Source of the DNA: Sphingomonas corticis
Lineage (GTDB): Bacteria > Pseudomonadota > Alphaproteobacteria > Sphingomonadales > Sphingomonadaceae
Length of the DNA: 64,000 nt
NCBI RefSeq assembly: GCF_012035195.1
Contig: NZ_JAAVJH010000013.1
Location: 1 to 64,000, forward strand
Reading direction: 5' to 3'
The notes beneath the pieces were generated by a model. It made no database searches and was not told where the DNA came from. It saw only the letters and a program-made list of their open reading frames with translations. Shown one piece after another: positions 53,529 to 63,382 of the stretch; the stretch's first letter is position 1; each line of letters starts with the position of its first letter. The translations under genes and the position numbers were made by a program.

Positions 53529-55217
53529 CTAGCGGCGCTGCCACACCCGTTGCGCGCCGACCCAGGTCTCCTGCACCGCCACGCCGCGCAGGGCGGCGGG
53601 CTCGATCGTCGTCGGATCGCGATCGACGACGATGAAGTCCGCCTTCTGTCCGGGCTGGAGGCTGCCGAACTTCTTCTCGGCGAATCCGGCATAGGCCGCG
53701 CCGCCCGTCATCGCCCACCACGCCTGCTCGCGCGTCACCGCCTCCGCGGGGTGCCAGCCACCCGGCGGCTGCCCCTGGGCATCCTGCCGCGTGACCGCAG
53801 CGGCCCAGGTCGCCCAGGGGTCGGGCGGCTCCACGGGGAAGTCCGTGCCGAAGGCGAGCGGGGCGCCGGCCTGCATCAGCGATTTCCACGCATAGGCGCC
53901 GGCCAGCCGTGCCGGCCCCAGCCGCGCCTCCGCCATCGTGCGGTCGCTGGTCTCGTGCACCGGCTGGACCGAGGCGATCGTGCCGAACCGGCCGAAGCGC
54001 GGCAGGTCGGCGGGATCGACGATCTGCGCGTGCTCGACTCGCCAGCGGCGATCGCCCTTGTACGTCTCGCTCAGCACCTGGATCGCGTCGAGCAGCGTGC
54101 GGTTGGCGCGGTCGCCGATCGCGTGGACGGCCAGCTGGAAGTCGTCCATCGCCGCGCGGCTCATCTGGTTCTGCAACTGCGTGTCGGACAGCAGCGTCAG
54201 CCCGCGCTGCCCGGGCGCGTCCGCGTAAGGAGCCTCCAGCGCCGCCCCGCGCGAGCCGAGCGCGCCGTCCGCCACCAGCTTCACCCCGCCCATGCGCAGC
54301 CGGTCGTCGTACAGCCACGGCGTCGGCCCCTTGCCGGCAACCATGCTGGCGGTGTCGACCCCCGCGGCGTAGCTCATGATGCGGACGCGCAGCGCGCCGA
54401 TGTCGCCCATGCGGCGATAGCTGAGCCAGTCGTCGAGGCTCGTCCCCATGTCCGCCACCGCGGTGATGCCATCGGCGAGCAGCAGCGATTGCGCGGACAG
54501 GAAGGCGGCGTCGCGCTCCTTCGCCAGCGGTCTGGGCACCGCGCGCTCCACCAGCGCCATGGCATTGTCGACGAAGACGCCCGCGGGGGCGCCGCCCGCC
54601 GCCTTCTCGATCCGCCCGCCCGCGGGCGCGGGGGTGGCGGCCGTGACGCCCGCCGCGGCGATCGCGGCGCTGCTGGCCCAGCCCGCGTGCCCGTCCGCGC
54701 GCGCCAGCCACACCGGGTGGCCGCCGGCCACCGCGTCGAGATCGGCGGCGGTGGGGAAGCGGCCGAGGCCCCAGCGCTCCTGGTTCCAGCCGCGGCCGAG
54801 CACCCATTTGCGCTCGGGATTGCGCTTCACGAAGTCGGCCACCTTGGCCTTGGCCTCTTCCAGCGAGCGGGTATCGCCGAGGTCGAGCGAGAGCGAGGCG
54901 AAGCCCAGCCCCATGACGTGGCCGTGCCCGTCGATGAAGCCGGGCAGGACGGTGCGCCCGCCCATGTCGTAGCGGTAGTCCCAGATCGGCTTGTTGCCGC
55001 GCTTCTTCAGTTCCTTTTTCGTGAAGAGCTGCGGCTTCTCGCCCACCGGCACCAGCCGGACGACGCGGCCCTGCGCGTCGACGACGATCCCCTGGAAGCG
55101 CGTGACCGTGCCGTCCGCGGCGACGGTGAGGCCGCGCAGATTGTCGATCAGCCCGTCGGCGTGCGCCGGGGCGGCGAGCGCGATCGCCACGCCGGCGGCG
55201 AGAACGCGGCCGATCAC
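53529..55217 (-). CDS. Exported metal-dependent amidohydrolase
   Basis: 562 residues. Signal peptide ends at AHA (about residue 20). The amidohydrolase-3 fold has the metal-binding GFIDGHGHVMG (His98, His100), WVLGRGWNQERWG, an AVHAIGDRANRTLLDA segment with a metal His, and RVEHAQIVDPADLPRFGRF. This YtcJ-like group acts on unknown amides or imides. GTG start at 55217 overlaps the stop of the upstream dehydrogenase (GTGA). Periplasmic location inferred. Confidence 0.88.
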   Translation of the reverse strand: MIGRVLAAGVAIALAAPAHADGLIDNLRGLTVAADGTVTRFQGIVVDAQGRVVRLVPVGEKPQLFTKKELKKRGNKPIWDYRYDMGGRTVLPGFIDGHGHVMGLGFASLSLDLGDTRSLEEAKAKVADFVKRNPERKWVLGRGWNQERWGLGRFPTAADLDAVAGGHPVWLARADGHAGWASSAAIAAAGVTAATPAPAGGRIEKAAGGAPAGVFVDNAMALVERAVPRPLAKERDAAFLSAQSLLLADGITAVADMGTSLDDWLSYRRMGDIGALRVRIMSYAAGVDTASMVAGKGPTPWLYDDRLRMGGVKLVADGALGSRGAALEAPYADAPGQRGLTLLSDTQLQNQMSRAAMDDFQLAVHAIGDRANRTLLDAIQVLSETYKGDRRWRVEHAQIVDPADLPRFGRFGTIASVQPVHETSDRTMAEARLGPARLAGAYAWKSLMQAGAPLAFGTDFPVEPPDPWATWAAAVTRQDAQGQPPGGWHPAEAVTREQAWWAMTGGAAYAGFAEKKFGSLQPGQKADFIVVDRDPTTIEPAALRGVAVQETWVGAQRVWQRR

Positions 55218-56053
55218 TTCGCCAGCCTCCGCACCAGCGCGCTGGTATCCTGTCGCCCGCCGCCCATCGCCTGCACCTCGGCGTAGAATTGATCGACCAG
55301 CGCGGTCATCGGCAGCGTGGCGCCGAGCCGCGATCCTTCCGCCAGCGCGAGGCCCAGGTCCTTGCGCATCCAGTCGATCGCGAAGCCGAAGTCGAACTCG
55401 TCCTTCACCATCGTCGGCCAGCGGTTCACCATCTGCCAGCTCTGCGCCGCGCCGCCGGAGATCGCGTCGAGCACCTTGTCGGTGTCCAGCCCCGCCTTCT
55501 GCGCGAAGCGTACCGCCTCCGCCACGCCCTGGAGCACGCCGGCGATGCAGATCTGGTTCGCCATCTTCGTGCGCTGCCCCGCGCCCGCCGCGCCGACGTG
55601 GACGATGCGCGCGGCATAGGCCTGCATCACCGGCGTCGCCGCCGCCACCGCCGCGTCGCTGCCGCCCGCCATGACGGCCAGTCTCCCCGCCTCCGCCCCG
55701 GCCTGCCCCCCTGACACGGGCGCGTCCACCACCAGCGCGCGCGCGTCGGCCAGCCGCTCCGCCAGCGCGGCGGAGACGGTGGTGTGGTCGATGAACACCG
55801 CACCATCGTCCATCGCGGCGAAGGCGCCGTCGGCGCCGAGCGTCACCTGCTCCACATCCCTGTCGTTGCCGACGCAGGCGACCACCGCCGCGGCCCCCGC
55901 CGCCGCCGCGGCGGGCGTGTCGGCGACGGCGAGGCCCGTCGCCTCCGCCCGGGCGCGGGTGCGGTTGTACACGGTGACGTCGTGGCCGGCGGCGGCCAGG
56001 TGCCGCGCCATGGGCGCACCCATGACGCCGGTGCCGATGAATGCGATCCTCAT
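55214..56053 (-). CDS. NAD(P)-dependent 3-hydroxyisobutyrate-dehydrogenase-family oxidoreductase
   Basis: 279 residues. GTGVMGAPMARHL nucleotide site at residues 7-19 region, the DAPVSGGQAGAEAGRL substrate loop, KMANQICIAGVLQGVAEA with the catalytic Lys, and KDLGLALAEG. Typical beta-hydroxyacid dehydrogenase; the substrate could be 3-hydroxyisobutyrate, tartronate semialdehyde or a related acid. Its gene starts the two-gene unit with the amidohydrolase and is divergent from ilvA. Confidence 0.9.
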   Translation of the reverse strand: MRIAFIGTGVMGAPMARHLAAAGHDVTVYNRTRARAEATGLAVADTPAAAAAGAAAVVACVGNDRDVEQVTLGADGAFAAMDDGAVFIDHTTVSAALAERLADARALVVDAPVSGGQAGAEAGRLAVMAGGSDAAVAAATPVMQAYAARIVHVGAAGAGQRTKMANQICIAGVLQGVAEAVRFAQKAGLDTDKVLDAISGGAAQSWQMVNRWPTMVKDEFDFGFAIDWMRKDLGLALAEGSRLGATLPMTALVDQFYAEVQAMGGGRQDTSALVRRLAK

Positions 56054-56088
56054 GCTCCTGGCTCTACGGCGCGGGCGGGGCGGCACGC

Positions 56089-56121
56089 AAGGCGCCGCCG
56101 GGTTTCCTTCGCGGCGCCTTT
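56089..56121 (+). promoter_or_regulatory. Hairpin in the leader of ilvA
   Basis: AAGGCGCCGC and GCGGCGCCTT form a 10-bp perfect stem around a 12-base loop, 17 bp before the ilvA ATG. It could be a leader structure that affects ribosome access or a weak bidirectional terminator. No leader peptide rich in branched amino acids is seen. Confidence 0.35.
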
Positions 56122-56137
56122 GGCCTAGGCGCGGGCC

Positions 56138-57379
56138 ATGGCTACGCAGGTTGCGCTCGATCAATCCCTCCCCGTGTCGCTCGCCGACGTCGAGGCCGCG
56201 CACGCGCGCATCGCCGACAGCGTGGTGCGCACGCCCACGCTGGTCAGCCGCACGCTGTCGGAGATGACCGGCGCCACGGTCTACCTGAAGTTCGAGAACC
56301 TGCAGTTCACCGCCGCCTACAAGGAGCGCGGCGCGCTGAACACGCTCGTGCAATTGTCCGACGAGGCGAAGGCCAAAGGCGTGATCGCGGCGTCCGCGGG
56401 CAACCACGCGCAGGGCCTGGCCTATCACGCCACCCGGCTGGGCGTGCCGTCAACCATCGTCATGCCGCGCAATACGCCCATCGTGAAGGTGGTGCAGACG
56501 CAGGGCCACGGCGCGACGGTGATCCTGGAAGGCGACACGTTCGACGCCGCCTACGCCCACGCGCGCGTGCTGGAGGCGGAGCGCGGCTTCACCTTCGTCC
56601 ACCCGTTCGACGATCCGCGCATCATCGCCGGGCAGGGCACGGTAGCGCTGGAGATGCTGGCCGACGTGCCCGATATCGACACTCTGGTGGTGCCGATCGG
56701 CGGCGGCGGGCTCGCCTCGGGCATGGCGACGGTGGCGAAGGCCGCGCGCCGGCCGATCGAGGTCGTGGGCGTGGAGGCCGAGCTCTACCCGTCGATGTAC
56801 AACCGCATCAACGGCACCGACATGCCGTGCGCGGGCGACACGCTGGCGGAGGGCATCGCCGTCAAGGAGCCGGGCGGCCTCACCTCGCACATGGTGCGCG
56901 CGCTGGTGGACGACATCGTCCTCGTCACCGAGCGCAGCCTGGAGGAGGCGGTCAGCCTCCTGTTGCAGATCGAGAAGACGGTGGTGGAAGGGGCGGGCGC
57001 CGCCGGCCTCGCCGCGCTGCTGGCGCATCCGGAGCGGTTCCGCGGCAGGACCGTGGGCGTCGTGCTGTGCGGCGGCAACATCGACCCGCGGCTGCTCGCC
57101 TACGTCCTGCTGCGCGATCTCGCCCGGTCGGGCCGCATGGCGCGGCTGCGCATCCGGTTGCAGGACCAGCCCGGCGCGCTCTACAACGTGGCGCGCATCT
57201 TCGATTGCGAGCGCGTCAACATCCTCGAACTGTCGCACCAGCGCATCTTCACCAACCTGCCCGCCAAGGGGCTGAGCCTGGATGTCGAGTGCGAGACGCG
57301 CGACCGCGCGCACCTCGACCGGCTGATCGCCGCCCTGCAGGAGGCGGGGTATGAGGTGCGGATGGTGGAACTGGCCTGA
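56138..57379 (+). CDS. ilvA: Threonine ammonia-lyase with ACT domain
   Basis: 413 residues. The PLP-binding Lys62 is in AAYKERGALN, the Asn-rich SAGNHAQGLAYH and phosphate loop GGGGLASGMATV follow, and the C-terminal 80 residues form an ACT-like regulatory domain starting RLRIRLQDQPGALYNVARIF. Converts threonine to 2-oxobutyrate for isoleucine synthesis. The length and single ACT module match the shorter catabolic/biosynthetic form common in alphaproteobacteria. Confidence 0.94.
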   Translation: MATQVALDQSLPVSLADVEAAHARIADSVVRTPTLVSRTLSEMTGATVYLKFENLQFTAAYKERGALNTLVQLSDEAKAKGVIAASAGNHAQGLAYHATRLGVPSTIVMPRNTPIVKVVQTQGHGATVILEGDTFDAAYAHARVLEAERGFTFVHPFDDPRIIAGQGTVALEMLADVPDIDTLVVPIGGGGLASGMATVAKAARRPIEVVGVEAELYPSMYNRINGTDMPCAGDTLAEGIAVKEPGGLTSHMVRALVDDIVLVTERSLEEAVSLLLQIEKTVVEGAGAAGLAALLAHPERFRGRTVGVVLCGGNIDPRLLAYVLLRDLARSGRMARLRIRLQDQPGALYNVARIFDCERVNILELSHQRIFTNLPAKGLSLDVECETRDRAHLDRLIAALQEAGYEVRMVELA

Positions 57380-57485
57380 ACGCGCACGCGAATCATGGTA
57401 AAGGCGCTTTTCAGCATCGCCCGCGCGCGCCATATCGTCGGCTGTCCCGCGCGCATCGGCGAGCGGCAAGGAGGATGACTGGGCT

Positions 57486-58262
57486 GTGACGGCGCCGTTT
57501 CGATTCCCGCGCTTCTTCGTCACCAGCCCCTCGCCCTGCCCGTACCTGCCCGGCCGGCAGGAGCGGAAGGTGTTCACCGAACTGTCCGGGCCGCACGCGA
57601 CCGAGCTGAACGACGCACTGGGCCGCATCGGCTTCCGCCGCAGCCAGTCGGTCGCCTATCGGCCGAGCTGCGCGGGCTGCGCCGCCTGCGTCTCCGTCCG
57701 CGTCGTCACCCGCGGCTTCCACCCCAATGCGACGCAGCGCAAGCTGATGCGGCGCCACGCCGACCTGGACGTCGCCGCCTGCCGCCCCTGGGCCACGGAC
57801 GAGCAGTATCAGCTGCTGCGCCACTATCTCGCCTCGCGCCACCCCGGCGGCGGCATGGTGGGCATGGACGACATCGACTATGCCGACATGGTGGAACAAT
57901 CGCCGGTCAATTCGGTGATCGTCGAGTATCGCGAGCCGTCGGACACGGGAATGCCGGGGCGACTGCTCGGCGCCTGCCTGACCGACCGGCAGGCCGACGG
58001 ATTGTCGATGATCTACAGCTTCTTCGCGACCGACGTGGCGGATCGGGCAGGCCTCGGCAACTTCATCATCCTCGACCACATCGCGCGCGCGCGCGAAGCG
58101 GGATTGCCCTATGTCTACCTCGGCTATTGGGTGAAGGGGTCGCCGCGCATGGCGTACAAGACCCGCTATCGCCCACTGGAGGTGCTGGGGCCGCGCGGCT
58201 GGTCGCTGATGCCGGAGGACGCGCTGGAACCGGCCGTCGCGCCGCCGCCGGGCTGGCGCTAG
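57486..58262 (+). CDS. bpt: Aspartate/glutamate leucyltransferase (N-end rule)
   Basis: 258 residues. It has [23 protein letters not shown] at the start, the Cys pair [13 protein letters not shown] and a GNAT-like C-terminal domain with [36 protein letters not shown]. Adds Leu to proteins with N-terminal Asp or Glu to mark them for ClpAP. The start GTG at 57486 is 11 bases after AAGGAGG. An ATG overlapping that Shine-Dalgarno would encode only four residues and stop at the GTG. One base separates its stop from the convergent GT gene. Confidence 0.93.
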   Translation: MTAPFRFPRFFVTSPSPCPYLPGRQERKVFTELSGPHATELNDALGRIGFRRSQSVAYRPSCAGCAACVSVRVVTRGFHPNATQRKLMRRHADLDVAACRPWATDEQYQLLRHYLASRHPGGGMVGMDDIDYADMVEQSPVNSVIVEYREPSDTGMPGRLLGACLTDRQADGLSMIYSFFATDVADRAGLGNFIILDHIARAREAGLPYVYLGYWVKGSPRMAYKTRYRPLEVLGPRGWSLMPEDALEPAVAPPPGWR

Positions 58263-58263
58263 G

Positions 58264-61200
58264 CTACGCCGCCTTCGCCAGCGCCGGCGGGGTGGCGGCG
58301 AGTGGCATCGGCGCCACCACGCTGCCGCTGCGCTCCAGCTTGCCCCACCCCACCTTCGGTCCGCACAGCGCGGCGAACAGCGCGCGCAGCACCACGACGT
58401 AGAGCAGCTGGCGATAGCCGAAGCGCTGCGACAGCATCCGCCACACCGGCAGCCGCCCCTCGCGCGCGTCTAGCCGATAGGCGAGCCACCCGCTGGCGAG
58501 GTCGACCGCGGCGAAGGCGAACCAGAACCCCGCGATCCACAGCGCGTCCGTCCCCGCCAGCGCCCAGCCGCGGTCGGCGACGCGCCACGCGGTGCCGGCC
58601 ACGCTGCCGACCAGCGCCACGTCGATCAGCGGCGCGGCCAGCGTGAACAGCAGCTGGAAGAGGATCGCCTGCGGCAGGCCGATCCACGCCAGCCCGCGCG
58701 GTCGCGCGCGCGCCAAAAGGGCGCGATGCTTCCACAGGCATTGCAGCGTGCCGTAGGCCCAGCGATAGCGCTGCCGAAACAGCGCGCGCGCGGTCTCCGG
58801 CGCCTCGGTCCAGGCCACGGCGTCGACGTCGCACGCCACGCGCCAGCCGGCACGCTGGATCGCGATGGTCAGGTCCTGATCCTCCGCCAAAGTGTCGACC
58901 GGATAGCCGCCGACCGCGTCCAGCGCGGTGCGCCGCCACGCGCCGACGGCACCCGGCACCACCGTGACCGCGCCCAGCGCGTCCAGCGCGCGCCGCTCCA
59001 GGTTCTGCGCGGTGACGTATTCCACCGCCTGCCAGCGGGTGACGATGTTCACCGCATTGCCAATCTTCGCGTTCCCCGCGACGGCGCCGATCGCGGGATC
59101 GGCGAACCAGCGCAGCAGCTTCGCGATCGTGTCCGCCTCGAACTGCGTATCGGCGTCCAGCGCCACCACCACGTCGCCGCGCGCGATGCGCAGCGCGGCG
59201 TTCAGCGCGCGCGCCTTCCCGCCGTTGGCGAGCGTCAGCAGGCGCACGCGCGGGTCGATCGCGAAAGCGGCGCGCACCACGTCGGACGTGCCGTCGGTGG
59301 AGCCGTCGTCGATCACGATCACCTCGATCCGCGCATCCCGGCTGGCCAGGATGCGGCGCACCGACGCCTCGATCACGCGCGCCTCGTTGAAGGCGGGGAT
59401 CAGCACGGAGACGAAGCGCGGCACCAGGTGCGGCGCGGCGGCGGGCGGCGCCACGCGGCGGTGGCGCAGCGCCAGAACGGCGAGCGCGGCCGACCGCGCC
59501 ATGCCGATCGCGATCACGGCGAGGAACAGCGCGGCCAGCGCGTCGCGCAGCCACGCCAGCCCCTCGAACAGGCCGCGCGTTCCCGCCGCCCTGCCCGCAG
59601 CGGCGCCGTCCAGCCGCGGCATCACCGCGGCGCGCGGCAGCCCGGCGAGGCGCGAGACGCCCACCAGGTCGTAGCCGCGCGCGCGCAGGCCGCGCACGAT
59701 GCCGGGCAGCGCCGCCAGCGTGCGGCTGCGGTCGCCGCCCGAATCGTGCAGCAGCACGATCTGCGCCGGTCGCTCGGCGGTGCCCGCCTCCACCTGCGCG
59801 ATCGTGCGCGCGACGATCTGGCGCGGCGAGGGCGACTGCCAGTCGAGCGGATCGACGTTGAGGCCGACGGTGACGTAGCCGAGCGACGCCGCCACGCGCG
59901 TCGCGTGCAGCTCGTCGCGCCGGTCGGGATCGGCATCGCCCAGGAACGGCGGACGGAACAGCCGCATCGCATGTCCGGTATAGGCCTCCACCAGCCGCTC
60001 GGTCGCGTTCAGTTCCAGCCGGACCGCGTCGGGCGAGCGGTGCGACAGGTCGGCGTGCGAGGTGGAGTGGTTGCCCAGCTCGCTCCCCTCGGCCAGGATG
60101 CGGCGGAGCAGCGCCCCCTGCCCCAGCGCGTTGGCCCCGGTGACGAAGAAGGTGGCGGGCGCGCCCTCGCGCTTCAGCACGTCGAGGATGCGCGGCGTCC
60201 ACGCCGGGTCGGGTCCGTCGTCGAAGGTCAGCGCCACCATCCGCCGCCGCCCGCCGGTGCGCTGGACCGTGTCGGCGCCGGGCAGCCGCTGCATCGCGGC
60301 GGCGTGGATCAGGCCGTCGCCCGCAGTGTGCAGCGCCCGCGCCCCGCCGCTCGCCGCCGCGTCGAGGCGCAGAATCTCCCCCGCGCCCTCGATCGCCACG
60401 CCGCCGGGCATCGGCAGGGCGGAGAGCGCGGCGGGCGCGGCGCCCGCCACCGCGTCCCACCAGCGCGGATCCTCCGTGCCCATGCGCCACAGCGCCACCG
60501 CGGCGGCGCCGGTCCGCATCACCGCGCGGCGCTGATTGTGCGTCGTCACCGCGTCCAGCATCCACACGCGGTGATCGCGGCCGCCGCGGCGATAGGCGAA
60601 GTGCCAGTTGCCGCTCGCCGGGTCGAAAGCGGGGCGGGTGCCGGCGCGGCGCGCGAGTGCCCACGCCTGCTCCACGCCCATCGGCACGGTGGCGCCGTCC
60701 GCCCAGTCATAGGCGTAGTTGCCCAGCGCCACGATCGCCTTGTCGCGACCGGCGGCGGCCACCGCATCGGCGACGACGCGCGCGAACCAGGGCTGCGACG
60801 CGATGGGGCCGGGCGCGCCGCCCATCCAATGCTCGTCATAGGCCATCAGCACCAGCCGGTCGGCCACCGCGGCGTAGGCGGCGAGATCCCAGGCGGGATC
60901 GGCCACCGGCACCGCCAGCGCGACCTGCCAGCCGCGCGGGGCGAATCGCGCGCGCAGATCGCGCAGAAAGCGGCGATAGTCGCCGTGCGCGCTGGCGGGC
61001 AGGCTCTCCAGGTCCAGCATCACGCCCGCGCCGCGCTCCGCCGCCACCATCGCGGCCAGCCGATCGGCGAAGCGCGCGGCGGCGGCGCGATCGGCCAGCA
61101 GGCGGGCGGTGCCGGTGCCGTCCCACTCCCCGTCCTCGCGCGCGTTCTGCACCATCGGCCACACCGCGGGCCGGCGCCGCGCGCGCGCGACCACGCCGCG

Positions 61201-61602
61201 GAGGAAGGCGTCATGCTCGTAGCGGAAGCGGTGGTCGGCGCCCGACACGGAGGCGAGGCCGGGCACCAGCCAGTCGACCTGCCCGACATGCTCGGCAAGC
61301 GAGCGGCGCGACGGCGCGTCCCACGGCATGTAGAAACCCAACACCGGCAGCCGCGTCGTCGTGGCAGCGGCGTCGCCGCGCGGCAGCCAGGCGCCCTGAT
61401 CGCCCGCGGGCACCCGATCGGCGATGCCGCGCGGCCGCGCCGCATCCTCGCGCAGCGCGAGCGGTGCGCGGACGGTGGCGGTCGACACGGTGATCGCCAG
61501 CAGCGCCGCGACGGCGACCACCGCGACGACGAGGGCGACGACGGCGGCACGCACCCAGCGCGCGCGACGACCGGTCGCATCGTAGAAGATCGGCTTTGAC
61601 AA
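58264..61602 (-). CDS. Trifunctional membrane protein: GH18-like, NodB deacetylase and GT2 glycosyltransferase domains
   Basis: About 1112 residues. A membrane helix near residues 20-42 is followed by a GH18/YaaH-like domain (LPVLGFYMPWD, GVMLDLESLP, LVLMAYDEHWM) at about 75-400. Next comes a polysaccharide deacetylase with TFDDGPDP near 459 and HSTSHADLSH, then a GT2 domain with SVLIPAFNEA near 733, VALDADTQFE, and the QRYRWAYGT box near 945 between C-terminal helices. It may make, deacetylate and trim a beta-linked glycan such as poly-N-acetylglucosamine or chitooligosaccharide. I chose the TTG at 61602 because it sits just before the N-terminal helix; this is uncertain. Confidence 0.85.
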   Translation of the reverse strand: MSKPIFYDATGRRARWVRAAVVALVVAVVAVAALLAITVSTATVRAPLALREDAARPRGIADRVPAGDQGAWLPRGDAAATTTRLPVLGFYMPWDAPSRRSLAEHVGQVDWLVPGLASVSGADHRFRYEHDAFLRGVVARARRRPAVWPMVQNAREDGEWDGTGTARLLADRAAAARFADRLAAMVAAERGAGVMLDLESLPASAHGDYRRFLRDLRARFAPRGWQVALAVPVADPAWDLAAYAAVADRLVLMAYDEHWMGGAPGPIASQPWFARVVADAVAAAGRDKAIVALGNYAYDWADGATVPMGVEQAWALARRAGTRPAFDPASGNWHFAYRRGGRDHRVWMLDAVTTHNQRRAVMRTGAAAVALWRMGTEDPRWWDAVAGAAPAALSALPMPGGVAIEGAGEILRLDAAASGGARALHTAGDGLIHAAAMQRLPGADTVQRTGGRRRMVALTFDDGPDPAWTPRILDVLKREGAPATFFVTGANALGQGALLRRILAEGSELGNHSTSHADLSHRSPDAVRLELNATERLVEAYTGHAMRLFRPPFLGDADPDRRDELHATRVAASLGYVTVGLNVDPLDWQSPSPRQIVARTIAQVEAGTAERPAQIVLLHDSGGDRSRTLAALPGIVRGLRARGYDLVGVSRLAGLPRAAVMPRLDGAAAGRAAGTRGLFEGLAWLRDALAALFLAVIAIGMARSAALAVLALRHRRVAPPAAAPHLVPRFVSVLIPAFNEARVIEASVRRILASRDARIEVIVIDDGSTDGTSDVVRAAFAIDPRVRLLTLANGGKARALNAALRIARGDVVVALDADTQFEADTIAKLLRWFADPAIGAVAGNAKIGNAVNIVTRWQAVEYVTAQNLERRALDALGAVTVVPGAVGAWRRTALDAVGGYPVDTLAEDQDLTIAIQRAGWRVACDVDAVAWTEAPETARALFRQRYRWAYGTLQCLWKHRALLARARPRGLAWIGLPQAILFQLLFTLAAPLIDVALVGSVAGTAWRVADRGWALAGTDALWIAGFWFAFAAVDLASGWLAYRLDAREGRLPVWRMLSQRFGYRQLLYVVVLRALFAALCGPKVGWGKLERSGSVVAPMPLAATPPALAKAA

Positions 61603-61713
61603 GGGGAAACGCTGCCTCGAACGGGTTCGCCCCGCTCTTAGCGACGAAGCGGCGAAGATAGCGTTAACCACGCCGCGGCGGGACACGTTCGCGCGCGCGG
61701 GGGTTGTCGCGCC

Positions 61714-62484
61714 ATGACGGGCGCGCTGACTGCCGGATTGTGGGGATTGCTGGGCGGGTCGGCGCTGCTGCTGGGCGCCGCCGTGGCTTGGATGGCGCGC
61801 TTGCCGCAGCGGCTGATCGCGGCGGTGATGGCGGTGGGATCGGGCGTGCTGATCTCCGCCGTCGCCTTCGACCTGATGGACGAGGCATATCGGCAGGGCG
61901 GGTTCGCCGCGAGCGCACTGGGCTTCGTGGCCGGCGCGGCGGCCTATACCGCCGCCAACGTCGCGCTGTCGCGCCGCGGCGCGCGCCACCGCAAGCGGTC
62001 CGGCGCCGTCGATCACGCGCGCCAGCCGGGCGCCGACGAGGCGGGCACCGGCCTCGCCATCGCGGTCGGCGCGCTGCTGGACGGGATACCCGAATCGGTC
62101 GTCATCGGCGTCAGCCTGCTCGACGGATCGGGCGTCAGCGTCGCCACGGTCGCCGCGGTCTTCCTGTCCAACGTCCCCGAGGGCCTGTCGAGCGCGGCGG
62201 GCATGAAGAAGGCGGGGCGGAGCGCGGCCTATGTCTTCGGCCTGTGGAGCGCCATCGCGCTCGCCAGCGGCATCGCGGCGATGGTCGGCAACGTCGCACT
62301 GGCGGGCGCCGCCCCCGCGACGCTGGCCGCGGTGACCGCGGTGGCGGCGGGAGCGATCCTGGCGATGCTAGTCGACACGATGATACCCGAGGCCACCGCG
62401 GAGACGCACGACTATTCGGGCCTGATCGCGGTGGTCGGCTTCCTCGCCGCCTTCGTGCTGACCAAGTCGGGCGGCGGGGGCTAG
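61714..62484 (+). CDS. ZIP-family divalent metal transporter
   Basis: 256 residues with eight predicted helices. Two ZIP-type metal segments are present: LLDGIPESVVIG and FLSNVPEGLSSAAG, plus VDTMIPEAT. The first usually has His where this has Asp, so the metal could be Zn, Mn or Fe. Divergent from the GH18/NodB/GT2 gene and convergent with the AraC gene, one base apart. Confidence 0.82.
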   Translation: MTGALTAGLWGLLGGSALLLGAAVAWMARLPQRLIAAVMAVGSGVLISAVAFDLMDEAYRQGGFAASALGFVAGAAAYTAANVALSRRGARHRKRSGAVDHARQPGADEAGTGLAIAVGALLDGIPESVVIGVSLLDGSGVSVATVAAVFLSNVPEGLSSAAGMKKAGRSAAYVFGLWSAIALASGIAAMVGNVALAGAAPATLAAVTAVAAGAILAMLVDTMIPEATAETHDYSGLIAVVGFLAAFVLTKSGGGG

Positions 62485-62485
62485 G

Positions 62486-63382
62486 CTAGACCGCCCCGAC
62501 CAGGTCGGTGGCGCGGGTCAGCCGCTCGATGTCGCGGCGCGGCGGCGCGCCGTAGAGGCGGGCGTATTCGCGGCTGAACTGCGAGGGGCTGTCGTAGCCG
62601 ACGGCGAAGCCCGCGGTGCCCGCGCCGACGCCCTCCGCCAGCATCAGGCGCCGCGCCTCCTGCAGGCGCAGCTGCTTCTGGTATTCCAGCGGCGTCATCC
62701 GCGTCACCGCCTTGAAATGCTCGTGGAGCGAGGACGCGCTCATCCCCGCGGCGGCGGCGATGTCGCCGATGCGCAGCTGCTGCTGGAAGCCGCGGCGGAT
62801 CGTCGCGATGGCGCGGCTCACCTGGCTGAGGTGGCTGTCCGCCACCGCCATGTGACGCAGCGCCGGGCCGTGCGGGCCGGTGAGCAGGCGATAGAGGATC
62901 TCGCGCTCGATCAGCGGGGCAAGCGCGGGGATCGATTGCGGCCGGTCGAGCAGTGCGATCAGGCGACAGGCAGCGTCGATCAGTTCGGGCTCGCTGCGAT
63001 AGGTGGCGAGCGCGGGAAGCTCGGCGCGCGGCGCCTTCTGCCCCTCGGCCAGGATCAGCTCGGCCAGCGCGGCCTGGTCGATGTCGATCTTGCAGCACAG
63101 GTACGGCGCGTCGGCGCTCGCTTCGATCACGTGGCCGACCAGCGGCAGGTCGACCGACACGAGCAGATAGTGCGCGGCGTCGTAGACGAGCGAGCGTTCG
63201 GCCAGCGACACGCGCTTCGCCCCCTGGGCGATCAGGCAAAGCGAGGCATCGTACACCGCGGGCAGCGGCACGGTGGGCGCATCGGCGCGGAACAGCGACA
63301 GCCGCGCGATGGCGGTCGGCGTCATGCCCTCGTGCGGCAGGTGGCGCGCGACGCGCGCGGCCAGATCGGCGATTCCGTCCAT
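62486..63382 (-). CDS. AraC-family transcriptional regulator
   Basis: 298 residues. An AraC_N-type sensor domain (LFRADAPTVPLPAVYDASLCLIAQG) and two C-terminal helix-turn-helix motifs (IGDIAAAAGMSASSLHEHFKAV and TAGFAVGYDSPSQFSREYAR). It is divergent from an SDR gene 150 bp away and probably controls it, a common arrangement. Confidence 0.9.
   Translation of the reverse strand: MDGIADLAARVARHLPHEGMTPTAIARLSLFRADAPTVPLPAVYDASLCLIAQGAKRVSLAERSLVYDAAHYLLVSVDLPLVGHVIEASADAPYLCCKIDIDQAALAELILAEGQKAPRAELPALATYRSEPELIDAACRLIALLDRPQSIPALAPLIEREILYRLLTGPHGPALRHMAVADSHLSQVSRAIATIRRGFQQQLRIGDIAAAAGMSASSLHEHFKAVTRMTPLEYQKQLRLQEARRLMLAEGVGAGTAGFAVGYDSPSQFSREYARLYGAPPRRDIERLTRATDLVGAV

Noticed and set aside
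53388..55286. 632-residue plus-strand frame opposite the amidohydrolase
   Set aside because: Antisense of a well-supported gene with intact metal motifs; translation is repetitive Arg/His/Ala.
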